This document shows, one piece after another, positions 1 to 8,665 of a DNA stretch of 64,000 bases; positions within the stretch are counted from its first letter, which is position 1, and the number at the start of each line of letters is the position of its first letter. Made by a program: the position numbers and the translations under genes. The notes under the pieces are model-generated. The model was not told where the DNA came from, did no database searches, and saw only the letters and a list, made by a program, of their open reading frames with translations. Source of the DNA: Chromatiaceae bacterium (GTDB taxonomy: Bacteria; Pseudomonadota; Gammaproteobacteria; Chromatiales; Chromatiaceae); the NCBI GenBank assembly GCA_024235415.1, contig JACKML010000004.1:248001-312000 (forward strand), read 5' to 3'.

Positions 1-193
1 TCGCCTGCTTGAGGAACGAAAGGCACGACAGTGGCCGCGGCCAGCAGGGAACCCCTTCAATTGCCGGTGGCCGCTTGCGTAGCGCCGGGCGCCTTGACCT
101 ATACTCGACGAAAATCACCCGAGCGGCGCAGGCCTTGCCGCCCGGAGAGGATAAGAAGGGCAAAAGCCCTGCGCCGAGGTCGAAACTGCCGGG

Positions 194-2149
194 ATGGCTG
201 CGAGCATCATGCCGAATACGAAACTTTGCGATCAGCTTGGCGACTTCAACGCCTGGCGGGACAGACAGTTGCGCCTGCTCAAACAGCTGCAACCGTGGTT
301 CAAACAGCAGGGGCTGTACACCCTCGAGACCAGAAATGCGATCGAGCAGGCACAGCGTGCTCTGCGCGACAAACACATGACGGTTGCGGTGGCCGGTGAA
401 TTCTCGCGTGGCAAGACTGAGCTCATCAATGCATTGTTCTTTGCGCACCACGGTCGGCGCCTCCTGCCGGCAGACGCAGGAAGGACCACCATGTGTCCGA
501 CCGAGATCTTCTGCGACAGCAGCCAGCCGCCTTACCTGCGTTTGCTACCGATCGAGTCGCGGCGCAACGAGTACTCGCTGGCCTCGTTGCGTGATCAGCC
601 TGACCAATGGATACACGCCGACCTTGACCTGGACGACCCGGAATCACTGTCACGCGACCTGCAAAAGCTCACGCAAAGCAGGCCGGCCACGCGACGCGAG
701 GCCGCCGAGTTGGGCCTGGTGGTCGACACGGCACCATCGGATGCAGGCGAGCTCAACATCCCGCGCTGGCGCTTCGCGCAACTTAACATCCGTCATCCCC
801 TGCTCGCCCAGGGGCTGCGGATTCTGGACACCCCGGGACTCAACGCGATCGGCAGCGAACCCGAACTCACATTTGAAATGCTGCCATCGGCACACGCCGT
901 GCTGTTCGTGCTGGCCGCCGACACCGGTGTCACGCGCTCCGACCTGCACGTGTGGCAGCGTTTTATCCAGCGTCCGGGGCACGTCGGCCGACGTGGCCTG
1001 ATGGTCGTTCTCAACAAGACCGACACCTTGTGGGACGACTTGCGCTCTTCGCGCCAGATTGCCGAGAGCATCGTCAAGCAGTGTCGCGAGGTTGCCCATA
1101 CGCTTGGTGTCAATCACGACCAGGTGTTCGCCGCCTCTGCGCAAAAGGCACTGCTGGCCCGGGTTCAGAACAATGCCGCACTTGAGCAACGCAGTGGCAT
1201 CGCGAGCCTGGAGAGATACCTGGGCGAAGCAATGATGGCGAACCGCCTGGACATTATCCGTCATGAGCACACCTATAGGGTCCAGCAGGCACTGGAAGCA
1301 CTCGAGACGCTGATCAGGCGCCGACTGGAGCGCAACGGGAACCAACGCCGCAATCTGGCCGCACTGGCCGATCAGAGCGACGCGGCGATCAGCCGTATGC
1401 TGGAGAGTGCACAGTATGCCCAGGCGCACTATCAGGCCAGTGTGGATGCCTACAAACAGAGCCTGTCCTCGTTCAACGAGCATGGCCGCACCCTGCTGAG
1501 CGCACTCGATGTGCGCACCCTGGATCAGACACTGGATGCCATCCGCGCGTCGATGACCGGGGCATGGACAACGCACGGCCTGAAGGAGGCGATGCGGGCA
1601 CTGTTCAAGGAAATCAATATGCGCCTGGAGGTTGCCGGCAAACAGGCGCAGCAGATGCGCCGCCTGCTACGCACCGTGTACCGTCGCTTCCAGAGCGAAC
1701 ACGATTTCAAACTCGCGATGCCGGCCATGATATCGATCGTACGTCACCAGGTGGAGCTCGGCCTGCTCGATCAGGAAGCAGAAATCTTCCGCAACAGCGC
1801 GCGAACCACGTTGATGGAACAGCACTTCGTCACCAAGCGTTACTTCCGCACCATCGTCAGCCGTTCACAGGGAATCTTCCAGATGGCATACGAAGAGGCG
1901 AAGCAGTGGCGCGAAACCGCCCTGCTACCGCTGTCGATCGAGGTCAAAGAGCATCGCGACGCACTGACGCGCCAGATGGCCGACCTGCGTCATGCAGCCG
2001 ACTCTCGCAAGACCATCCAGCAGAGAATCGAGGCACTGCAGCGTGACGATACGCGGCTGCGTACACAGATGATGTCCATCGGTAAGGTTCACGCGCTGCT
2101 GCTCGACCCTTCGGCAACCACACCGGCGCGCGTGAGTGGCCAGAACTGA
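194..2149 (+). CDS. Dynamin-like GTPase
   Basis: Large GTPase of the bacterial dynamin-like family, expected to bind or remodel membranes; its physiological role is unknown. The 651-residue product has a P-loop GEFSRGKT at about residues 68-75, the G3 motif DTPG at 212-215 and the G4 motif NKTD at 274-277. These are followed by roughly 300 residues that look mostly alpha-helical and coiled-coil, as expected for a stalk. No obvious transmembrane paddle is visible. ATG at 194 is used; a second ATG five codons later is equally possible because neither has a strong ribosome binding site. Most bacterial dynamin-like genes come in pairs, but no partner lies in this window downstream, and the left edge hides what is upstream. 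GTPase assignment is firm, function is not. Confidence 0.85.
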   Translation: MAASIMPNTKLCDQLGDFNAWRDRQLRLLKQLQPWFKQQGLYTLETRNAIEQAQRALRDKHMTVAVAGEFSRGKTELINALFFAHHGRRLLPADAGRTTMCPTEIFCDSSQPPYLRLLPIESRRNEYSLASLRDQPDQWIHADLDLDDPESLSRDLQKLTQSRPATRREAAELGLVVDTAPSDAGELNIPRWRFAQLNIRHPLLAQGLRILDTPGLNAIGSEPELTFEMLPSAHAVLFVLAADTGVTRSDLHVWQRFIQRPGHVGRRGLMVVLNKTDTLWDDLRSSRQIAESIVKQCREVAHTLGVNHDQVFAASAQKALLARVQNNAALEQRSGIASLERYLGEAMMANRLDIIRHEHTYRVQQALEALETLIRRRLERNGNQRRNLAALADQSDAAISRMLESAQYAQAHYQASVDAYKQSLSSFNEHGRTLLSALDVRTLDQTLDAIRASMTGAWTTHGLKEAMRALFKEINMRLEVAGKQAQQMRRLLRTVYRRFQSEHDFKLAMPAMISIVRHQVELGLLDQEAEIFRNSARTTLMEQHFVTKRYFRTIVSRSQGIFQMAYEEAKQWRETALLPLSIEVKEHRDALTRQMADLRHAADSRKTIQQRIEALQRDDTRLRTQMMSIGKVHALLLDPSATTPARVSGQN

Positions 2150-2273
2150 GCCTGACTGCGAGTACAGGCACGCGCACGGAACGCGCATGCGGAGAGATCT
2201 TCGGCCCCGCACTGGTCTATATTCAGGTCTAAGGATCCGCACCAGAACAAAGTCAGTCCCGGAGGACAAGCCG

Positions 2274-2717
2274 ATGAAATCCCTGGCAACCATTCTCAAC
2301 GTGTTCATACTCATGACGCTGTCACTGACCGCCGTGGCCGAAAACAGCACCCACACCGGCGGTTACACCATTCACCACAATGCCCTGACCACCGACAGTC
2401 TGCCCGCACAGGTCGCCACTGCCTATGGCCTGCAACGCAGCAAGAACCGGGCGCTGCTCAATGTCAGCGTGATACGTGATGAGCCGGGGACGATGGGCAT
2501 TCCCGTGCGAGCAACTATCCGCGCCGTCGCACGCACCCTATACGGCCAGATCCGTCCGGTGGAACTGCGCGAGATCGTTGAAGACAAGGCGATTTACTAT
2601 ATCGCCGACTTTCCGGTCGCGCATCGCGAGGCATTGATGTTCGACTTCGAGATCATGCCCGAAGGCGGTCGTTATCCGCTGCGCGCGCACATGCGCCAGG
2701 AATTTTTCACCAACTGA
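2274..2717 (+). CDS. DUF4426 secreted protein
   Basis: Small exported protein of 147 residues that resembles the DUF4426 family, whose function is not established. It begins with a lysine followed by a hydrophobic stretch and an apparent signal peptidase site after AVAEN (about residues 18-24), so a periplasmic location is likely. The longer open frame starting at 2136 is rejected because ATG 2274 has a good GGAGGA ribosome binding site at 2261 and gives the signal peptide directly. In many gammaproteobacteria such genes sit close to methionine or haem metabolism genes, but here the neighbours are a dynamin-like GTPase and a convergent membrane protein gene, which give no functional hint. Confidence 0.7.
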   Translation: MKSLATILNVFILMTLSLTAVAENSTHTGGYTIHHNALTTDSLPAQVATAYGLQRSKNRALLNVSVIRDEPGTMGIPVRATIRAVARTLYGQIRPVELREIVEDKAIYYIADFPVAHREALMFDFEIMPEGGRYPLRAHMRQEFFTN

Positions 2718-2801
2718 GATTCGCACAGTGGGCGCCCGGACTGCGCCCACCGGAAGCTTGGCGGACAGGCTGTCGCGAAGGCTGCATTGTCGGAATGGGG
2801 T

Positions 2802-3470
2802 TCAGCGCGCCCACGCATCGAACAGCAGTAGCACGCCGAACAGCATCACCAGCCCACCGGCGAACGCCCGCACCCAGGGCTGTCTGAGCCAGCGCGACAG
2901 TTCGGTGGCGGCGACCCCCATCAGCAGCAGATTTGGCAACGTGCCGAGGCCGAACGCCAACATCAACGACGCACCCTCGAGCGCCCCGCCCGCGGACACC
3001 GTCCATACCAATGCGCTGTATACCAGCCCACACGGCAGCCAGCCCCACAGCAGGCCCAGAAGATAGCCCTGCCGTGCCGACCGCACCGGCAGCAGACCGC
3101 GACCGAGCGGCTCGATTTTCCGCCACAGCACGCCGCCGACCTGCTCGATGCGTGTCAGTGCGCTCCACCAACCGGCCAGGTACAGGCCCATCAGGATCAG
3201 AAACAGCCCGGCGAGACTTAGCAGAAACCGTTGCGCGGTCTGCACCGGCAGCAGGCCGGAGAAATAGAACCCGAGCGCACCCATTATCGCGCCGGCCAGC
3301 GTGTAGCTGCTGATCCGCCCGGCGTTGTATGCCAACAGGATGGGCCAGCGCGAGGCCGTGGGCGACAGACCGAAAGACAGAGCACCGACGATGCCGCCGC
3401 ACATCCCCGCACAATGCACGCCGCCCAGCAGGCCGACGACGAAGGCGCTAAGCAGGTCGATCGAACCCAT
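2802..3470 (-). CDS. TauE/SafE-type membrane protein (DsbD-like)
   Basis: Integral inner-membrane protein of 222 residues with about six hydrophobic segments, of the sulfite-exporter TauE/SafE group that in many genomes sits near cbb3 oxidase genes and is thought to handle copper or sulfur compounds. The N-terminal segment carries GGVHCAGMCGG (about residues 15-25), and PCGLV is found near residue 128; both cysteine-containing turns are typical of this subgroup and recall DsbD/CcdA. The start is the ATG at 3470, which shares its A with the TGA stop of the upstream ampG gene (TGATG overlap), so translational coupling is likely. The longer frame to 3578 overlaps ampG and lacks a sensible N-terminus. 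Substrate cannot be deduced. Confidence 0.75.
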   Translation of the reverse strand: MGSIDLLSAFVVGLLGGVHCAGMCGGIVGALSFGLSPTASRWPILLAYNAGRISSYTLAGAIMGALGFYFSGLLPVQTAQRFLLSLAGLFLILMGLYLAGWWSALTRIEQVGGVLWRKIEPLGRGLLPVRSARQGYLLGLLWGWLPCGLVYSALVWTVSAGGALEGASLMLAFGLGTLPNLLLMGVAATELSRWLRQPWVRAFAGGLVMLFGVLLLFDAWAR

Positions 3471-4732
3471 CAACCCACCCGCTGCGGCCGTGCATCGGAA
3501 CCGCGTCCATGCAGCCAGCGAATCAGCAGCAGTCCGGGTACGGCAATCAATGCACAGGCGACGAAAAACCACGACCATCCCATCGCATCGGCGAGATAGC
3601 CGGTCGGTGCCGCGGCAATAACCCGCGGCACCCCCATCAGGCTCGACAACAGGGCGTATTGAGTGGCGGTGAATTTCCTGTTGGTCAGGCTCGCCATGTA
3701 CGCCACATAGGCGGCGGTACCCATGCCGCCCGACAGGTTCTCGATAGTGATCACGGCCGCCAGTCCTGGCACGCTTGCACCGACCTGCGCCAGTACGGCG
3801 AAGCCCGCCGTCGATACCCCCTGCAGGATGCCGAACAGCCAGAGCGAGCGAAAGATGCCCAGGCGCATGATCAGCAGGCCGCCGATCAGCCCGCCGGTAA
3901 CGGTCGCCCAGAAACCGAACAGCTTCACCACTGCACCGATCTCGGTCTTGCTGAAACCGATATCGAGATAAAACGGCGTGGTCATGTGCGACGCCATGGT
4001 GTCGCCGATCTTGTAAAGCAGGATGAACGCCAGGATCAGCAAGGCGTCCCGGCGCTGGAAGTACTCGATGAACGGCTCTACGACCGCCTCACGCAAGGTG
4101 CGAGGCACGCCTTCGGCCGTCGCCGGCTCGGGGGCGAAAAGCGTCGTGGCGACGCCCAACAGCATGAACGCCGCCATCAGCTGGTAGACCTGGGCAAAGC
4201 TCAGGTGATCGGCCAGGATCAGGCCACCGCCAGAGGCCAGCAACATACCGACCCGGTACCCGTTCACGTACAGGGACGCGCCCAGCCCCTGCTCTTCATC
4301 GCTCAGGGATTCGCGGCGATAGGCATCGACGACGATATCCTGGCTGGCCGAGAAGAACGTCACCAGCATGGCCGCGACAGCGAGCCACCAGGGGTCAACA
4401 GCCGGCCTGGCGAGTGACAGCCAGACCAGTGACGCAACCAGGGCCAGCTGAAACAACAGCAACCAGCCGCGCCGCCGGCCAAGCGCATTCGGCGTGAAGC
4501 GATCCATCAGCGGCGCCCACAGGAACTTGAGCGTGTAAGGCAGACCAACCAGCGCGAACAGGCCGATCGTCCCCAGATCGACCCCCTCGTCCTTCATCCA
4601 TGCCTGCAGGACGGAGCCGGTCAGCAGCAGGGGCAGACCGGAGGCAAAACCCATCAGCGCCGCGACCAGCATGCGCAGCGACAGGGCCGAGCGGGCGATC
4701 TCCGCCAGCGAATCGCGGCGCTCAGAGGTCAA
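3470..4732 (-). CDS. ampG: AmpG-family muropeptide permease (MFS)
   Basis: Major facilitator permease that in characterised relatives imports anhydromuropeptides during cell-wall recycling. The protein (420 residues) has about twelve hydrophobic segments and the family-typical N-terminal run GFASGLPLLLTGSVLQAWM at about residues 28-46, followed by LKFLWAPLMDR, the loop 2-3 signature of AmpG-like proteins. The frame opens with a TTG at 4732 that overlaps the 3' end of the exonuclease III gene by 11 bases; the next ATG (4672) would delete the first part of helix 1, so TTG is preferred. The stop overlaps the start of the next gene. Family assignment is strong; muropeptide specificity is inferred. 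Confidence 0.8.
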   Translation of the reverse strand: MTSERRDSLAEIARSALSLRMLVAALMGFASGLPLLLTGSVLQAWMKDEGVDLGTIGLFALVGLPYTLKFLWAPLMDRFTPNALGRRRGWLLLFQLALVASLVWLSLARPAVDPWWLAVAAMLVTFFSASQDIVVDAYRRESLSDEEQGLGASLYVNGYRVGMLLASGGGLILADHLSFAQVYQLMAAFMLLGVATTLFAPEPATAEGVPRTLREAVVEPFIEYFQRRDALLILAFILLYKIGDTMASHMTTPFYLDIGFSKTEIGAVVKLFGFWATVTGGLIGGLLIMRLGIFRSLWLFGILQGVSTAGFAVLAQVGASVPGLAAVITIENLSGGMGTAAYVAYMASLTNRKFTATQYALLSSLMGVPRVIAAAPTGYLADAMGWSWFFVACALIAVPGLLLIRWLHGRGSDARPQRVG

Positions 4733-5495
4733 GGTCGTAGTCCACGATCACCGGCGCGTGGTCGGAGAAGCGCTTGCTGCGGTAGATATGGGCACCCTGA
4801 ATGCGCCCGCGCAGACCGGGCGTCACCACCTGGTAATCGATGCGCCAACCGACGTTGTTGGCCCAGGCCTGGCCACGGTTGGACCACCAGGAGTACTCAT
4901 CGGGGCTCTGGTTGACCACGCGGAAAGCGTCGACCCAGCCCATCGGCCCGAAAAGCTTATCCATCCAGGCACGCTCTTCCGGCAGGAAGCCCGAGTTCTT
5001 GAGGTTGCCACGCCAGTTCCTGATATCGGCCTTGGTGTGTGCGATGTTCCAGTCGCCGCACAGGATGTACTCGCGGCCGTCACGCCGCAGCCTTCTGAGG
5101 TAAGGGGTGAGACGCCGCATCAGGTCGAATTTGACCTGCTGGCGCTGTTCGCTCGACGACCCCGACGGCAGATAAAGCGACACCACGCTGAGTGCACCGA
5201 ACCGCGCCTCGATCCAGCGACCTTCCGAATCGATATCTGTCCAGCCCAGTCCCTGGACCACCTCGTCCGGCTCGCGCCGCGCATACAGCGCGACACCGCT
5301 GTAACCCTTCTTCTCGGCCGGATGGTAATAACACTGGAAGCTCGGCGGCCAGTACATGCGGTCTCCGAGCTGGTCAACCTGCGCCTTGATCTCCTGCAGG
5401 CACACGACATCCGCACGCTGGCGGCGCAGCCAGGCGTAAAACCCCTTGCGCGCCGCAGACCTGATGCCGTTCAAATTGAGACTGATGACGCGCAT
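4722..5495 (-). CDS. xthA: Exodeoxyribonuclease III
   Basis: AP endonuclease / 3'-5' exonuclease of base-excision repair, 257 residues. The family motifs are all present: LNLNGIR at the N-terminus, LQEIK with the metal-binding Glu at about residue 35, CGDWNIAH in the middle (catalytic Asp and Asn) and SDHAPVIVD at the C-terminus (catalytic Asp-His). The start is ATG 5495, because MRVISLNLNG is the normal N-terminus; the ten codons upstream in the frame would run into the intergenic region before pyrE. It is divergently oriented from pyrE, with about 90 bases between the two starts, and its 3' end overlaps ampG. Confidence 0.93.
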   Translation of the reverse strand: MRVISLNLNGIRSAARKGFYAWLRRQRADVVCLQEIKAQVDQLGDRMYWPPSFQCYYHPAEKKGYSGVALYARREPDEVVQGLGWTDIDSEGRWIEARFGALSVVSLYLPSGSSSEQRQQVKFDLMRRLTPYLRRLRRDGREYILCGDWNIAHTKADIRNWRGNLKNSGFLPEERAWMDKLFGPMGWVDAFRVVNQSPDEYSWWSNRGQAWANNVGWRIDYQVVTPGLRGRIQGAHIYRSKRFSDHAPVIVDYDLDL

Positions 5496-5587
5496 GTGCG
5501 GCATTATAGGGAAAGCCATTGGCATACGCCCTTGTCATCGGCAGCGCCCTTTGCGCACAATGCCGCCCAACAAGACAGGGGAACAAG

Positions 5588-6229
5588 ATGCAGGACTACC
5601 AGCGCGAATTTCTCGATTTCGCCCTCGATCTCGGCGTACTTCGCTTTGGTCGCTTCACCCTCAAGTCAGGACGCATCAGTCCGTATTTTTTCAATGCCGG
5701 CCTGTTCAATACCGGCGCCGCACTCGCCAAACTGGGGCGCTTTTACGCCCAGGCGATTGTCAACGCCGGACTCGAGTTCGACGTGCTCTACGGACCGGCC
5801 TACAAGGGCATCCCGCTGGCCGCGGTGACGGCGGCCGCGCTTTACGACCATCACGGCATCGATGTGCCCTATGCGTTCAATCGCAAAGAGGCCAAGAGCC
5901 ATGGCGAAGGCGGCAGCATCGTCGGCCATCCGCTTGAGGGCAACATCCTGATCATCGATGACGTCATCACCGCCGGCACCGCGATCCGCGAATCGATGGA
6001 CATCATCGCCGCCGAAGGCGCGCGACCGGCCGGCGTGGTGATCGCGCTGGACCGCCAGGAACGCGGCAAGGGTGAGCGCTCGGCGATCCAGGAGGTCGAG
6101 ACCGACTATGGGATGCCGGTGACGGCCATCGTCCGCCTTGCCGATCTGATCGACTTCATCCGCGAACGCGCCGACTTCGATACCTATCTGGCCGATATCC
6201 AGGCCTATCGGCGTGAATACGGCGTCTGA
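5588..6229 (+). CDS. pyrE: Orotate phosphoribosyltransferase
   Basis: Cytoplasmic enzyme of de novo pyrimidine synthesis that joins orotate and PRPP to give OMP. The 213-residue product matches the family length and contains the flexible catalytic loop KEAKSHGEGG at about residues 100-109 and the PRPP-binding motif IIDDVITAGTA at 122-132. ATG 5588 is preceded by the purine-rich GGGGAACAAG and gives the standard N-terminus; the longer frame from 5519 only reads through the intergenic region. The pyrE / exonuclease III divergent pair is common in gammaproteobacteria. The stop abuts the stop of the convergent TauE-like gene. Confidence 0.95.
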   Translation: MQDYQREFLDFALDLGVLRFGRFTLKSGRISPYFFNAGLFNTGAALAKLGRFYAQAIVNAGLEFDVLYGPAYKGIPLAAVTAAALYDHHGIDVPYAFNRKEAKSHGEGGSIVGHPLEGNILIIDDVITAGTAIRESMDIIAAEGARPAGVVIALDRQERGKGERSAIQEVETDYGMPVTAIVRLADLIDFIRERADFDTYLADIQAYRREYGV

Positions 6230-6976
6230 TCAGCCGGCGATCAGTTTCAGCCCGACCAGCAGCGTCACGACTTCGAACGTGCGCTTGATCCAGACGTTGC
6301 CCTTGAGTATCGCCAGGTGCGCGCCGGCATAGCCGCCCAGCAGCGAACCGAGCAGCAGTGCCGGCAGCCAGTCCCAGCGCACGTCGCCGAGGATGCCGAG
6401 CGCAATCGCACCGCTGCCGTTCCAAAACATACCCACCAGGACCAGCGTGTAGGCGACAGCCTGGCGATAGTCCGCACCGAACCAGCGCACCAGCCACAGG
6501 GTCACGAACAGGCCGGTGCCCGAGGTCAGCGAGCCGTTCAGGACACCGATGGCGAACAGCCCCAGTCCGCCCAGCCAAAGACCGCGCCCCTGTCGATTGC
6601 GCGGCGCCTCGACCAGGCCCATACCGCCCTTGGCTACCGAATAGACACCCAGACCCAGGGTCAGGACACCCAGCGCAATCTCCGCATATCGGCCCGGCAC
6701 CTGCAGGATCACGCTGGCACCCAGCAGTACGCCGGGGATACCGGTCGCGAGGATGAACACCACGAAACGTCGCTGCAGCCCTCCCTCGCGCAGATGGCGC
6801 AGGGTCGCACCGACACCGAGGGCTACCGAGGCGATCTTGTGCGTCGCCAGGGCGACACCAAACGGCAACCCGAGGAAAATCAGCACCGGCAGCTGCAGCA
6901 GCCCGGCACCACCGCCGGCAAACGCGGAGAACAGGTTGGCTACCAGGGAAATCAAAAAAAGTATGAACTGTTCCAC
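6230..6976 (-). CDS. TauE/SafE family sulfite/anion exporter
   Basis: Inner-membrane protein of 248 residues with about seven or eight hydrophobic segments, of the TauE/SafE (DUF81) family. Family members export sulfite, sulfoacetate or other small organosulfur anions. It shows the two half-repeats usual for the family, each opening with a glycine-rich helix (FAGGGAGLLQLPVLIFLGLP near residue 20; TSGTGLFVTLWL near residue 150). The start is a GTG at 6976; no ATG occurs early in the frame. It converges directly on pyrE with no space between stops. The divergent neighbour shares the short upstream region that contains a 14-bp palindrome. The substrate is unknown. Confidence 0.8.
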   Translation of the reverse strand: MEQFILFLISLVANLFSAFAGGGAGLLQLPVLIFLGLPFGVALATHKIASVALGVGATLRHLREGGLQRRFVVFILATGIPGVLLGASVILQVPGRYAEIALGVLTLGLGVYSVAKGGMGLVEAPRNRQGRGLWLGGLGLFAIGVLNGSLTSGTGLFVTLWLVRWFGADYRQAVAYTLVLVGMFWNGSGAIALGILGDVRWDWLPALLLGSLLGGYAGAHLAILKGNVWIKRTFEVVTLLVGLKLIAG

Positions 6977-7003
6977 GACTCTGCCGCTAACCCACGTCTA
7001 AGA

Positions 7004-7017
7004 GTCATTATAATGAC
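7004..7017. promoter_or_regulatory. Perfect 14-bp palindrome with TATAAT core
   Basis: The sequence GTCATTATAATGAC is a perfect inverted repeat lying between the divergent TauE-like gene (start 6976) and the coiled-coil gene (start 7045). Its centre contains TATAAT, a consensus -10 hexamer readable toward the right-hand gene. It could be an operator that overlaps a promoter, or simply a symmetric -10 region. No convincing -35 box is seen 17 bases upstream. The symmetry is directly visible; regulatory meaning is inference. Confidence 0.4.
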
Positions 7018-7044
7018 GGGTCAGATGCCCGCCGGTGATCAGCC

Positions 7045-8025
7045 ATGACGTCAGAAACTTACAAATCCAGCCTCGTTTCGCTCGCTTTCATGTGCGCCCT
7101 GGCGCCGGTACAGGCCGGTGGCATCAAATGCTGGACGGACCAGCACGGAGACACCGCGTGCGGCGACACAGTCCCGCCGCAGGCCGTACAGCGCGGCTAC
7201 CGCGAACTCAACGAGCGCGGCATCGAAGTCAATCGCTACGAACGCGCCCTGACCCCCGAGGAGATCGAGCGGGAGAAAGCGCGGAAACAGTTGATTGCAG
7301 AACAGCAGCAACTCATCGAGGAGCAGAAAAGGCGCGACAGCCTGCTGCTCAACCTGTACCGCAACGAGGACGACCTGGTGATGGCGCGCGACGGCAAGAT
7401 CAGGGATCTCGACCAGCAGATTCAGTTAAAACACGATGAGATCCGGCGACTCAAGACGCGCCTGTCGGACCTCCAGGCGGCCGCCGCGGCCACCGAGCGC
7501 AGCGGCAAGCAGCTGAGCACCCAGCAGAAGGCCAACCTCGACATCACCCAGCGTTCGATCGAAACATCCTACGCCATCATACTCGGCAAGGAAGACGAAA
7601 AGCGCGACACCATCGAGCGCTACAACTACGATCTCGAACGTTTCCGCCAGCTACGCAAAGGCAACCCACGCGCGGCCAATGCCGACGTGATCAGGCAGTC
7701 GGAGATCCCAGACCTGGTGGAGACCGCGGTGCGCTGCAATGACGAGGCGGAATGCGCCAGGCTATGGGACATCGCCCAGCAATACGCGCGCACCCATGCG
7801 ACCACGTCGATCGATCTCGCAGCGGAACGCATCCTGGTCACTGCACCTCCGCGCAACATACGTGACGTGAGCATCACCGTATCGCGCCTCACCGACTTCA
7901 CGCAGGGCGGCGAGCGGATCTTCATGGACGTGCAGTGTGCCGGCTTCACCGAGGCCAGGGAGTACTGTCGCGGGCCCGAGGTGACAGCGATACGCGAGCA
8001 ATTCCGTATCGCCTTGCAGAAGTAA
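7045..8025 (+). CDS. Exported coiled-coil protein with DUF4124-like N-terminus
   Basis: Uncharacterised 326-residue protein. After a signal peptide (cleavage probably after VQAG, near residue 25), residues 26-65 read IKCWTDQHGDTACGDTVPP and onward, which matches the DUF4124 pattern (a short domain with a KWxDxxGxxxYxDxPP-like signature). Residues 70-215 are dominated by charged heptads (long runs of E, K, Q, R), a predicted coiled coil. The C-terminal 100 residues are globular with four cysteines, in the pairs CNDEAEC and CAGFTEAREYC, likely disulfide-bonded. A periplasmic or envelope role is probable; no enzyme motif is visible. ATG 7045 is followed by a normal export signal. Confidence 0.65.
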   Translation: MTSETYKSSLVSLAFMCALAPVQAGGIKCWTDQHGDTACGDTVPPQAVQRGYRELNERGIEVNRYERALTPEEIEREKARKQLIAEQQQLIEEQKRRDSLLLNLYRNEDDLVMARDGKIRDLDQQIQLKHDEIRRLKTRLSDLQAAAAATERSGKQLSTQQKANLDITQRSIETSYAIILGKEDEKRDTIERYNYDLERFRQLRKGNPRAANADVIRQSEIPDLVETAVRCNDEAECARLWDIAQQYARTHATTSIDLAAERILVTAPPRNIRDVSITVSRLTDFTQGGERIFMDVQCAGFTEAREYCRGPEVTAIREQFRIALQK

Positions 8026-8031
8026 CGATCA

Positions 8032-8057
8032 CGCCCGGCCAGATCCACCGCCGGGCG
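8032..8057. terminator. Hairpin between convergent genes, no U-tract
   Basis: A perfect 8-bp stem (CGCCCGGC / GCCGGGCG) with a 10-base loop lies between the stops of the coiled-coil gene (8025) and slmA (8069). It could help terminate transcription from either side, but there is no run of T on either strand, so it is not a canonical intrinsic terminator. Confidence 0.35.
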
Positions 8058-8068
8058 CAGCTCGAGCG

Positions 8069-8656
8069 TCAGCCCGGGTCGAAAAGGCCGTGGCTGAGCA
8101 CCGGCCAGTCCACCTCCCAGGCAGACAGCGAGGGCTGGGAAAACCGCGAACGCAGAAACTGCTGCATCCGACCCTCAACGAATGCGGTCAACAAGGCAGC
8201 CGCCGCCTCCGGCGTCGTCCGCAGCGTGGCATCCTGACGCATCGGCGCCTCGCGCAGGATCTGCCGCAACTGCAGGTCGATACGCTCGAAGAACTGCTGC
8301 ACGCGATCATGCAGACGTTCACGTTCGCCCACCAGCGCATCGCCCAACAGCACACGTGAGATACCCGGATTGCGGTCGGCAAAGCCGAGCAGCAGATAGA
8401 TCACCTTTGCGGTACGGACCTGGGTGTTCTTTTCTTCGCCTAGGATCTGGTTGATACGCGCGAACACGGTCTCTTCGGCGAACCCGATCAGGCCTTCGAA
8501 CATCCGCGCCTTGCTCGGAAAATGCCGATACAGCGCCGCTTCGGACACACCCACGGCACGCGCCAGGGCCGCGGTGGTAACCCGGTCCCCCGGATGCTGC
8601 TCCAACTCGTCGGCCAGCGCCTCGAGGATCGCCTGTTTGCGGGAGGGGCGCGGCAT
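8069..8656 (-). CDS. slmA: Nucleoid occlusion factor SlmA
   Basis: TetR-fold DNA-binding protein that in E. coli binds dispersed chromosomal sites and blocks FtsZ ring assembly over the nucleoid. The 195-residue product has the SlmA length and N-terminus (RPSRKQAILEALA), and a TetR helix-turn-helix at about residues 24-58 (TTAALARAVGVSEAALYRHF). The C-terminal half has the SlmA-type LLGFADRNPGISRVLLGDAL segment. It lies 9 bases downstream of argB in the same orientation, an arrangement also common near pyrE/dut/coaBC in gammaproteobacteria, so it probably belongs to the coaBC-dut-algC-argB-slmA transcription unit. Confidence 0.9.
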   Translation of the reverse strand: MPRPSRKQAILEALADELEQHPGDRVTTAALARAVGVSEAALYRHFPSKARMFEGLIGFAEETVFARINQILGEEKNTQVRTAKVIYLLLGFADRNPGISRVLLGDALVGERERLHDRVQQFFERIDLQLRQILREAPMRQDATLRTTPEAAAALLTAFVEGRMQQFLRSRFSQPSLSAWEVDWPVLSHGLFDPG

Positions 8657-8665
8657 GGTGCCCGG

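Noticed and set aside
650..1576. 308-codon minus-strand frame inside the dynamin-like gene
   Set aside because: Antisense to an intact GTPase core; no start signal or domain.
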